50,036 nt of DNA, from the NCBI GenBank assembly GCA_900314085.1, contig OMTX01000189.1, positions 1 to 50,036 on the forward strand, read 5' to 3'. Of this stretch, positions 17,059-24,438 are shown piece by piece; within the stretch, counting starts at the first letter, position 1, and every line of letters starts with the position of its first letter. This DNA comes from an uncultured Lachnospiraceae bacterium (lineage in GTDB: Bacteria > Bacillota > Clostridia > Lachnospirales > Lachnospiraceae). The notes under the pieces are model-generated. The model was not told the origin of the DNA, made no database searches, and saw only the letters and a list, made by a program, of their open reading frames with translations. Made by a program: the position numbers and the translations under genes.

Positions 17059-18615
17059 TTACTGCGAGGAGCCAGTCACCTGTTTGGCATACTCTTCCAC
17101 TGCCTCAACAAACTTTTCTGCTGCCTTCAGCGCGCCGGGGAAATAGAGGTGGGGGTAGGCACAGTAGGCGGTGCGGCTGGCGATGCCCTCCATCCAAGAC
17201 CGTCCGTCAGGTTTTGTCAGGGCGAAGGCCACGCCGCTGTCAAAGTCGACCACATCATAGTGGTGAAAACTGTGGACATGGACGCAGTCCCCCTCGTCAA
17301 AAAGGAGGGAAGGCAGAATTGCTTTCATCTCCGCATAGCCGAAGCGTACCAGCCCCTTCTGCCTTCGCACGGTTCCCGGGAGGACACCCACCATGTCGTA
17401 CAGACTTCCAGCCTTTCCTTCCAGCTTCTTCTGCAGATAGGAATAGCCGCCGCACTCCGCAATCACAGGCATGCCGCTTCGTACTGCCCCCAGAACGGAC
17501 GCCCTCATGGAAGCATTCTCTGAGAGTTCCTTCGCATAGAGCTCCGGATAACCCCCGGGCAGGTAGAGACCGGAGGCCCCTGCAGGAAGTTTTTCATCAG
17601 ATAGCGGAGAAAAGAAAGCGATGTCCGCCCCCAGGTCCCGAAGAACATCGAGATTCTCTTCATAGATGAAGGAGAAGGCGCTGTCCCGGGCAACCGCAAT
17701 TAAAGGCTTTGCTTTTGCTGCCGTGGCAGAAGCTGCCTTACCGCCATCGTTCCCGTTTGCTTTCGCAGGATTATCCGTTTTTCCGCCCTCACGATTCCTC
17801 ATGCGCTTATAGAATTTCTCATCCGCGCTCTCCCAGCCGGTAAAGGGGACGGAAAAGTCCGGCTGCCGGCCGGCAGCGCCCATCGCCTGTGTAAGCGCTT
17901 CCAAAGAAACCGTTTTTTCCGCAAGGTCCGTGAGCCTGCCGATACGTGTCTGCAGATCTTCTATTTCTTCTGCCCCGACCAGGCCAAGGTGTCTGGAGGG
18001 AAAAGCGGCGTCCTCCGTCTCCGGCAGAAAGCCGACAGGAAGTACGCCCGTTTCGCGGAGAATGGCGGGCTTTATATTATTATAAAGCTTCTCACTGCAG
18101 CGGTTCAGAAGTACCCCCGCAATCCCGCTGTCCGGGCGGAAGTCCTTCAGGCCGCGGATCACGGCATTGACGGAATACGAAGCTCCCCGCGCGTCGACGA
18201 CCAGGAGGACAGGCAGATTCAAAAGGGCTGCCGTATTGTAGGCGGAGCACTCCGTTTCGCACGAGATCAGCCCGTCGTAATAGCCCATCGCCCCTTCGAC
18301 AACCACGCTGCCGGCCCCGGCCGAATAGCGGCGGAAGACATTTTTCGCCCCGTCTTTCCCCGCAAGATACATGTCGATATTGTGGGAGGGAATGCCCAGC
18401 ACCGCCCGGTGGTAGGCAGGATCGATGTAGTCGGGGCCAGCCTTGAAGGCCGTCGGATTGTACCCGTGCCGTTTCAGAAGAGACAGAAGCGTCATCGTCA
18501 CGACGGTCTTCCCGCTGCCGGAAGCCGGGGCGGTGATCATAAAGGAAAGTTTGGAGGGATTCGACTCACCCGCTTCTTTTCTGCCAACAGGGAAAATACG
18601 CATCTTGTTCTCCAC
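17059..18615 (-). CDS. cbiA: cobyrinic acid a,c-diamide synthase CbiA
   Basis: CbiA amidates the a and c side chains of cobyrinic acid using glutamine. Seen are the P-loop ASGSGKT (31-37), FKAGPDYIDPAYH, VEGAMGYYDG, and in the C-terminal amidotransferase domain YLPGGYPELY and AECGGYS with the nucleophilic Cys near residue 388. Between the two domains, residues about 261-301 are a low-complexity Lys/Ala/Asn/Gly linker not typical of the family. At 518 residues it is somewhat longer than usual for that reason. It is 17 bp before cobT; the 18616-18750 gap holds no gene. Confidence 0.96.
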   Translation of the reverse strand: MENKMRIFPVGRKEAGESNPSKLSFMITAPASGSGKTVVTMTLLSLLKRHGYNPTAFKAGPDYIDPAYHRAVLGIPSHNIDMYLAGKDGAKNVFRRYSAGAGSVVVEGAMGYYDGLISCETECSAYNTAALLNLPVLLVVDARGASYSVNAVIRGLKDFRPDSGIAGVLLNRCSEKLYNNIKPAILRETGVLPVGFLPETEDAAFPSRHLGLVGAEEIEDLQTRIGRLTDLAEKTVSLEALTQAMGAAGRQPDFSVPFTGWESADEKFYKRMRNREGGKTDNPAKANGNDGGKAASATAAKAKPLIAVARDSAFSFIYEENLDVLRDLGADIAFFSPLSDEKLPAGASGLYLPGGYPELYAKELSENASMRASVLGAVRSGMPVIAECGGYSYLQKKLEGKAGSLYDMVGVLPGTVRRQKGLVRFGYAEMKAILPSLLFDEGDCVHVHSFHHYDVVDFDSGVAFALTKPDGRSWMEGIASRTAYCAYPHLYFPGALKAAEKFVEAVEEYAKQVTGSSQ

Positions 18616-18750
18616 CGAAAAAATACTGCAAATGCAAGCAATTACATACAGCGAATCATGCTGTCAGCCGCAGTTTCCTCCATGTGCAGAAACACCGTGG
18701 GCACAAGGCCTGCATGCCCAAAAATGTCTTCTGCAGTGCGCATTTTTCAG

Positions 18751-20094
18751 TCAATGTGTCTTTTCAGCGATGTACAGGGTCACCGGATTTTCCGCCTTCA
18801 TCAGGTGGTAAGCCCCCATCTGCTGCGATGCCGCCGCCGAAAGGGAAACCGCCTCGTAGGGGATGCTCCGTTCAGTCAAAGCCTGCACTGCGGCTGCATT
18901 CGTCTCTGCCGTAACGGCAGCGATGACGATCCGCATGCCTTCATTTTTCAAGAGCAATGCATCGATGATTTCAGCAATATTTCCGCGACTGCCGCCGACG
19001 AAAGCCGCATCTGCAGGCGGCAGACCGGCGAGGGCTGCAGGGGCTGTACCCGGAACGATTTCCATATTGTAAGCGTGAAAGCGTTCGCGGTTCTGCCCCA
19101 TCAGGTCGATGGCAGCTTCCTTGTCCTCGATGGAGAAGACATAGCCTGATCTGTTCAGAAGGGCCGCCTCCACGGAGACCGAACCGGTTCCGCCGCCGAT
19201 GTCATAGACGACGTCTCCGGGCTGCAGGGCAAGCGCTGACAGAGCCGCTGCCCGCACGTACCGTTTCGTCATGGGAACGTGCGCGCCATGCGAAGATTCG
19301 CAGCCTTGGGACTCTGCATTTTCTGCTGTCTCGGGCATTTTCCACAGCTCTTTTCCGCAGTCCGGGGAACCTTCACCCTGCCGTCCTGCTTTTTTGTCTG
19401 TTCCTCGCAGAAATGCTTCATCCGGAAGGCCGGCAGACAGGGGGCGCGTCACAGGCGCCCCCTCCGTGAAGACGACCGAAAGCGGGGAAAATTCCCCCTC
19501 CGCAGCCTCCGCTGTCGTTCCCGTGAAAAGCTCCTGCTCCTGGCTGCCCAGGTTTTCCCCTATATGAATAATAAGATCCGGGCAGCCGGCTTCTGCGATA
19601 CACCGTGAGATGGCCGCCGGGTTTGCAAATGAATCCGTCAGAAAGAAACAGGGCTGCCCGCTCATGAGACCGGAGATGACGGCCCGCTTCAGAGACCACG
19701 CATCCTGTACCCGCCCGTGCAATGAAACCGCTTTCACATTTTCGTAGGAAAGGCCGAAAGCAGCCGCAGCCATAGCAAGGCTGGAAACGCCCGGAAGGAT
19801 TTCATAGGCAATCTCCGAGTCGGCAAGCAGGGCAGCAAGCCGTCTGGCACCTGAGAAAAAGCCCGTGTCACCGGAAAAGAGGACGGCAATTGTTTCCGCG
19901 CGCGTCTCCCGGATTTCCGCCAGGATTGCCGTTGAATCTGTGAGAGCCTTCGTCCCGAACCGCTTGGGGTGAATATTAGTAATAAGCCTCTCTGCCCCAA
20001 GAACAAGACCGGCGGAATCGATGATTTGCAGGGTGCCTTGCGAAAGCGAGTCGCGGGTGCCGGCGGAGCAGGCGATGAGATATACCTTTTTCAT
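18751..20094 (-). CDS. cbiET: CbiET, cobalt-precorrin-7 C5-methyltransferase / precorrin-6B C15-methyltransferase (decarboxylating)
   Basis: A fused CbiE (about 1-215) and CbiT (about 270-447). CbiE shows FSGDTGFFSGA and EILPGVSSL; CbiT shows YDIGGGTGSVSVEAA for SAM binding. Together they methylate C5 and C15 and remove the acetate carboxyl at C12. The conserved linker motif (AFLRG followed by VPMTKRYVRA) is split by about 40 extra residues at 232-271 (plus 19282-19401) rich in Glu, Gly, Ser, Cys. The fusion itself is common (CobL type); the insertion is not. Confidence 0.94.
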   Translation of the reverse strand: MKKVYLIACSAGTRDSLSQGTLQIIDSAGLVLGAERLITNIHPKRFGTKALTDSTAILAEIRETRAETIAVLFSGDTGFFSGARRLAALLADSEIAYEILPGVSSLAMAAAAFGLSYENVKAVSLHGRVQDAWSLKRAVISGLMSGQPCFFLTDSFANPAAISRCIAEAGCPDLIIHIGENLGSQEQELFTGTTAEAAEGEFSPLSVVFTEGAPVTRPLSAGLPDEAFLRGTDKKAGRQGEGSPDCGKELWKMPETAENAESQGCESSHGAHVPMTKRYVRAAALSALALQPGDVVYDIGGGTGSVSVEAALLNRSGYVFSIEDKEAAIDLMGQNRERFHAYNMEIVPGTAPAALAGLPPADAAFVGGSRGNIAEIIDALLLKNEGMRIVIAAVTAETNAAAVQALTERSIPYEAVSLSAAASQQMGAYHLMKAENPVTLYIAEKTH

Positions 20095-20126
20095 TCAGAC
20101 CTCACTATCATTTCCTTGTGATCCGG

Positions 20127-20165
20127 CACGATTTGCACAGCATATATCAAACTATGCAAATCGTG
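20127..20165. repeat. 11-bp perfect inverted repeat between cbiJ and cbiET
   Basis: CACGATTTGCA (20127-20137) and TGCAAATCGTG (20155-20165) form an 11-bp stem with a 17-base AT-rich loop. No T-run follows on either strand, so it is not a standard terminator. GGGGACAGTCC-type words lie just beside it (20171-20220). Confidence 0.6.
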
Positions 20166-20207
20166 TCAAAGGGGACAGTCCTGCCATTTCTCCCTGCGGT
20201 CGAAATG

Positions 20208-20948
20208 TCAACGACAGTCCCCCAACCGCATCAGCAGTTCTTCGTAGAGCAGTCCGTCCTCTCCTTCCGGGCGGACGATCAGGACCATTGGGATTTCGCA
20301 GTTCTCGCAGGCAGCTGCCTTCTCGTAAAAGCCGCCCTCGGCGCCGCCGTCCTTCGTCACGAGGTAGGAGATGCGCCACGCGCGGATCAGAAATTCGTTG
20401 AAAGTCCGCGAGAAGGGGCCGGTCATCGCAATGAGGTGGCGGCTGTCGATGCCGGCAGCCCCAGCTGCCTCAACGGAAGGAACGACAGGAAGAATGCGGG
20501 CGTAGACTCTTTCTCTCTCAAGCCCTGAAAATGCTGCAAGTTCTTTGGCTCCGGTCGTAAGCAGGATGTTGCCTTCTGTCCCGGTCAGGTATTTCGCGGC
20601 TTCCTCTGCGCTCTTCACCCGGATCGTTCCGGGCGGGGCGACAGAAGCCGGCCGCTTCAGACGAAGGACTTTCTTCCCCGCCGCTCCTGCTGCCGTCCGG
20701 ATTTCGCGGCTCACTTCCACGGCGTAGGGATGGGTGGCATCGATGACGAAGTCGAAGTCCGTCATCAGCTCCGCCATTTCAGTTGCTGTCTTTCTCCCGT
20801 AGATCGTACGGATCTCCGGATGCATTTCTTCCTCAAAGGCCTTGCCCGTTTCGCTTGCCACAGAAACCGTCACTGCGTGGCCTGCTGCAGAGAGGTCGTA
20901 GGAAAGCCGACGGCCGTCAGAGGTCCCGGAAAAGATCAGAATTTTCAA
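20208..20948 (-). CDS. cbiJ: cobalt-precorrin-6A reductase CbiJ
   Basis: CbiJ reduces the macrocycle with NADPH after ring contraction. The 246-residue protein starts MKILIFSGTSDGRRLSYDLSAAGH and has DFVIDATHPYAVEVSREI and VTKDGGAEGGFYEKAAA, all characteristic. The start codon is TTG, preceded by an AGGAGG site 6-7 nt away. The gene follows a 53-bp tandem repeat array that fills the gap after cbiH. Confidence 0.95.
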   Translation of the reverse strand: MKILIFSGTSDGRRLSYDLSAAGHAVTVSVASETGKAFEEEMHPEIRTIYGRKTATEMAELMTDFDFVIDATHPYAVEVSREIRTAAGAAGKKVLRLKRPASVAPPGTIRVKSAEEAAKYLTGTEGNILLTTGAKELAAFSGLERERVYARILPVVPSVEAAGAAGIDSRHLIAMTGPFSRTFNEFLIRAWRISYLVTKDGGAEGGFYEKAAACENCEIPMVLIVRPEGEDGLLYEELLMRLGDCR

Positions 20949-20985
20949 CCGCGCCCTCCTCTCGAAGCCATTCCACCGGGCCTTT

Positions 20986-21214
20986 GGTGGAAGTTTGTTT
21001 CAGAACGCCCTATTCAGTCCAACCGCACTCTGCGCATTGGTGGAAGCTTGTTGCAGAACGACCTACTCAGCCCAACCGCACTCTGCACATTGGTGGAAGC
21101 TTGTTGCAGAACGACCTACTCAGCCCAACCTCACTCTGCGCATTGGTGGAAGATTGTCGCAGAACGACCTATTCAGCCCAACCGCACTCTGCGCATTGGT
21201 GGAGGTTTGTTTCA
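20986..21214 (-). repeat. 53-bp tandem repeat array, 4.3 copies, between cbiH and cbiJ
   Basis: Copies lie at 20986-21038, 21039-21091, 21092-21144, 21145-21197, with a partial copy 21198-21214 that abuts the cbiH stop (TAG, 21217-21219). Copies differ at a few positions. The unit can form a TGCAGA/TCTGCA stem (perfect in the second copy, wobble in others). On the minus strand each unit contains a seven-codon frame (MRRVRLG or a variant, then TGA). There are no spacers, so it is not CRISPR. Confidence 0.95.
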
Positions 21215-21216
21215 AA

Positions 21217-21969
21217 CTATCCTTTTTTGTACCCGCGGGGGGTGATCATGCGAACCCCGTCGATGTAGGTCGCAGAGTTTCCGATGAAGACGGTGGATGT
21301 CATGCCGACTTCCTCATACGGGATGGCATCGAGGCGGGAAAGGATGATGGTGGCGTCCTCCCGGCCAATTGAATTTGCCACGCCTGCGGGCGTCTTGGCA
21401 TCCACCCCGGCGGAAAGCAGGATTCCAACGGCCTTCTCCAGGGCGTCCTTTCGACCGTGGGACCGGGGATTGTAGAGGGCAATGCAGAAATCGCCTGCAG
21501 CAGCTGCTTTCAGCCGTTTCTCGATGACCTCCCATGGCGTCAGGCGGTCGGACAGGGAAATGACCGCAAAGTCGTGGCCCAGGGGGGCGCCAAGGAGGGC
21601 GCCCCCCGCCGTCGCTGCCGTCACGCCGGGAATGACTTCAATCTCCACCTCCGGAAATCTCTCCGCCCCTTCGAGAATGGGCGAGGCCATGCCGTAGATG
21701 CCGGCATCCCCGGAGCAGACCATCGCAACGGTCTTCCCGCTATTCGCCTGTGTGAGGGCATAGGCGCAGCGGTCCATCTCCTTCGTCATCGGGGTCTCAA
21801 AATATTCCTTGCCCTCGAAATCCTCATCGCCGGCAAAGGCCGCTTTCACGAGGCCGATGTAGGTCGTATAGCCGACAATGAGGTCCGCCTCTGTAAGCGC
21901 TTTCACTGCTGCCCCCGTCATCGAGTCCCGGTCGCCGGGGCCGATGCCCACTACATATAGCTTTTTCAT
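21217..21969 (-). CDS. cbiH: cobalt-precorrin-3 C17-methyltransferase CbiH
   Basis: CbiH methylates C17 and drives ring contraction. The 250-residue tetrapyrrole methylase has the N-terminal VGIGPGDRDSMTGAA motif, MVCSGDAGIYGMASPI, EVIPGVTAATAGGALLGAPLGHDFAVISLSD and a C-terminal SIGREDATI region. The ATG has a GAGG-type ribosome site. The TAG stop leads straight into the 53-bp repeat array. Gap 21970-22125 upstream holds no supported gene. Confidence 0.96.
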   Translation of the reverse strand: MKKLYVVGIGPGDRDSMTGAAVKALTEADLIVGYTTYIGLVKAAFAGDEDFEGKEYFETPMTKEMDRCAYALTQANSGKTVAMVCSGDAGIYGMASPILEGAERFPEVEIEVIPGVTAATAGGALLGAPLGHDFAVISLSDRLTPWEVIEKRLKAAAAGDFCIALYNPRSHGRKDALEKAVGILLSAGVDAKTPAGVANSIGREDATIILSRLDAIPYEEVGMTSTVFIGNSATYIDGVRMITPRGYKKG

Positions 21970-22125
21970 TTAACGCTTCCTCCCCTCGAAATCGAAGTTC
22001 TCACCCGGACATTCATCAACTTACAAAACAGCCCAAAACAATTTTCCATGTCATCAGAAAAAACTTCGCCGGTCAAAAAACATTTTGTCACGCTGCTGTT
22101 TTTTATCCGCTCTAATTTCTCTATT

Positions 22126-24138
22126 TTACGACGGAAAAGCCAGATGCGGTACCGCTGCTGCAAAGGTGATTCCATCATAGACGGACTTTTTCACAAGAAG
22201 CGTGCTGCCCGCCCCGGCCCCGAGGACGGCCGCCCGTTCACAAACATTGTCGACGCCGGTGACTTCCTTCACGAAGGCAGACGGAGTGAACTCTCCTGCT
22301 GCCGCAGAAAGCTCTTCTGCGCTGAAAAATGTGAGCGAAACCCCTGCTTCCTTTGCAAAGAAAAGCAGTCCCGCCTCATCCTTCTTGAGGTCGATCGTGT
22401 ACAGATTTTTCACAGCAGCGGAATTGATGTGCCGGTCCTGCAGGAAGAGCTTCAGGGCCGCTTCGATTCTTCCAGCTCCCGTTCCCCGCTTCATTCCGAT
22501 GCCGATGGCAACGGGAAGAAGCAGCAGGAGGCCATCTCCCGGGTCGACGTCATATGGCGTCAGAAGAATCTCGGTTTCCGACCGATGGAAATTCGCATCT
22601 CTGTCATAAGCACCGGCATTACCAGACAATTCCCTCTGTCTCTGCCTGCCGGCTGCATTTGCCTTGTCTTCCGGATTCTCCATTCCGACAGAAACTGTTT
22701 GCTCTGTAGGAACATGACACGAGCGGAAAAGAATCCCCTCCGGCGCCGGTCCGCCCACCGGCACGTCGGTCCGCATGGTGACTGTCTTTTCGGAAAGCAG
22801 GGCACTCGTCACATCGACGATCCGCTCCGAATTTTGAATGATGAGTCCCTGTTCCGCCGCCCACGTGTCAACAGCGAAGACGCCCCGAACGTCGCTTGCC
22901 GTGGTGATGATGGCCTTTCCCTCTGAAAGCGCCTCTATCTCCTGCGCCAGCTTCACCCCGCCTCCGACGTGGCCCGACAGTACAGGAATAATATAATGCC
23001 CGTCCTCATCCAGCACAAGAACCGCAGGATCGAGTGTCTTCTTTTTGACGTAGGGCGCTATTGCCCGCACCGCAATGCCGGCAGCCCCAATGAAAATCAG
23101 GGCTTTCCGTGTGTACCAGTTTTCCTTCGTCCAGTCGGCAAGAGAAACGGCACCTTTACCTTTGCCGAGGCGGGTGATTGTGACCGCTTCGGATGGCATA
23201 GCCGCATCTTCGCCGGATTCCACGTCTGCAAGATGAGATGGAAGATCTCCGTCTTCTGAATACTCAAGTACGTAATGTCTGCCACCCGAAGTAACGGATG
23301 AATCGTCATCCAAAATAGTGGAAAGTCCCGGCGCGAGCCTGTGCGCGAGCGCCTCCCCCCGGTCTGTGAAAGCTGCGATTGCGATACCTTCTTTTTCGCC
23401 TGCCCGCACGTCCGTGGAAAAGGCCGGGTCGTAGAGCTTCGACCGCTTGCCCTCCGCAGAGAGGAAGTCGCCGACCAGGATCATAGCCTGCTTCTGTATC
23501 CCGTTTTCCGCCGCGCTCTTCGCCAGGGTACCGACCGTGCAGTTCACGACTTTCTCATCCGGCCACGAAGCCCTGTAGACAAGGGCTGCAGGCGTATCTT
23601 CCGTATAGCCTCCCTCCAGCAGATGTTCCTGCACCTTTTCCGGCATGCCGGCAGAGAGGAAGATCGCCATGGCCGCCCCGTGTCCCGCCAGGGAGGCGAG
23701 ATTCTGCTCCGCCGGCACCGGCGTCCTCCCCTCCTCCCGGGTGATAATCAGTGTCTGGTTTCCGTCCGGCACCGTGTACTCCTGATGGAGAGTGGCCGCC
23801 GCCGCTGAGAAACTCGAAACCCCGGGGATCACGCGGTAGGAAATCCCTGCCTTGTCAAGCTCCTCCATCTGCTCGCGGATGGCCCCGTAGATGGACGGAT
23901 CCCCCGTATGCAGGCGGACCGTGATACCGGGCTCCGTCCGCTTCATGGCGGAAATAATCTCCGGCAGGGACATCTTTGAGCTGTCATAGATTTTTGCATT
24001 AAAGCGGGCTCCCTGCAGAACATCCGGATTGACGAGACTCCCCGCATAGACAATCGTATCAGCCTGCTCTATGAGCCGCTGCCCCTTGACTGTGATGAGG
24101 TCCGGATCTCCCGGTCCCGCACCGACGAAATATACCAT
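22126..24138 (-). CDS. cbiF-cbiG: fused CbiF-CbiG (precorrin-4 C11-methyltransferase / cobalt-precorrin-5A hydrolase)
   Basis: Residues 1 to about 250 are CbiF: MVYFVGAGPGDPDLITVKG, RLHTGDPSIYGAIREQM, VIPGVSSFSAAAA. The rest is CbiG, with FIGAAGIAVRAIAPYV, VLSGHVGGGVKLA and the C-terminal GIGMKRGTG and ITFAAAVPHLA parts. CbiF methylates C11 and CbiG opens the delta-lactone with loss of acetaldehyde, consecutive steps. CbiG contains hydrophilic low-complexity stretches, one near plus 22575-22735 and another near 23170-23300. The 670-residue frame is continuous. GGGAAAAGG precedes the ATG; upstream lies the mini-ORF repeat array. Confidence 0.94.
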   Translation of the reverse strand: MVYFVGAGPGDPDLITVKGQRLIEQADTIVYAGSLVNPDVLQGARFNAKIYDSSKMSLPEIISAMKRTEPGITVRLHTGDPSIYGAIREQMEELDKAGISYRVIPGVSSFSAAAATLHQEYTVPDGNQTLIITREEGRTPVPAEQNLASLAGHGAAMAIFLSAGMPEKVQEHLLEGGYTEDTPAALVYRASWPDEKVVNCTVGTLAKSAAENGIQKQAMILVGDFLSAEGKRSKLYDPAFSTDVRAGEKEGIAIAAFTDRGEALAHRLAPGLSTILDDDSSVTSGGRHYVLEYSEDGDLPSHLADVESGEDAAMPSEAVTITRLGKGKGAVSLADWTKENWYTRKALIFIGAAGIAVRAIAPYVKKKTLDPAVLVLDEDGHYIIPVLSGHVGGGVKLAQEIEALSEGKAIITTASDVRGVFAVDTWAAEQGLIIQNSERIVDVTSALLSEKTVTMRTDVPVGGPAPEGILFRSCHVPTEQTVSVGMENPEDKANAAGRQRQRELSGNAGAYDRDANFHRSETEILLTPYDVDPGDGLLLLLPVAIGIGMKRGTGAGRIEAALKLFLQDRHINSAAVKNLYTIDLKKDEAGLLFFAKEAGVSLTFFSAEELSAAAGEFTPSAFVKEVTGVDNVCERAAVLGAGAGSTLLVKKSVYDGITFAAAVPHLAFPS

Positions 24139-24153
24139 ATCCTTTTCCCTAAT

Positions 24154-24419
24154 CTATCCGCGCAAAGGCGAAAATCGGAAATATAGGTAAATGTTTTGCA
24201 TTTATCCTCTATTTATGTATCCTTCAGTTCCTGCATAAGTGAAACTTTGGTAATATAAAGCATGCTTTTGCATTTGTCCCCTATTTTTTTATCCTTCTTT
24301 TCCTGCACAGGCGAAAATTTGGAAATAATGCCTCATGCTTTTGCATTTGCCCCCTATTTTTTTATCCTTCTGTTCTTGCACAGGCGGAACTTTGGAAATA
24401 ATGCCGTATACTTTTGCAT
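24154..24419 (-). CDS. chain of four mini-ORFs inside the tandem repeat (speculative)
   Basis: On the minus strand four frames follow each other: 24419-24354 and 24346-24281 (21 codons each), 24273-24202 (23 codons) and 24201-24154 (15 codons). All begin ATG CAA AA. The first two encode MQKxxALFPxFRLCxxRR ending in IKK then TAG. The distance from the cbiD TAG to the first ATG, and from the first to second and second to third, is 7 nt each time with GGG(G/A) in the gap; the third TAA touches the fourth ATG; the fourth stop is 15 nt before the cbiF ATG. Stop-to-start coupling is possible. Changes between copies are not clearly synonymous, so coding is unproven. Confidence 0.25.
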
Positions 24420-24438
24420 TTGTTCCCTATTTTATCGT
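24162..24438 (-). repeat. 71-73-bp tandem repeat array, four copies, between cbiD and cbiF
   Basis: Copies lie at about 24162-24232, 24233-24304, 24305-24377 and 24378-24438 (the last partial and running into the 3' end of the ABC-CbiD gene). The array is AT-rich against GC-rich neighbours. The two copies nearest cbiD are the most alike; the copy nearest cbiF is the most diverged. On the minus strand each copy holds one short reading frame (see the separate entry). Confidence 0.93.

Noticed and set aside
20986..21214. CRISPR array
   Set aside because: Units are directly tandem with no unique spacers, and there are no cas genes nearby.
20730..21372. Long plus-strand frames across the 53-bp repeats
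   Set aside because: They arise because the repeat unit has no plus-strand stop in any frame; they overlap cbiJ and cbiH and show no ribosome sites.
21966..22178. Small minus-strand frame of 70 codons between cbiH and cbiG
   Set aside because: It overlaps the end of cbiG and the start of cbiH, has no convincing ribosome site and no recognisable family.
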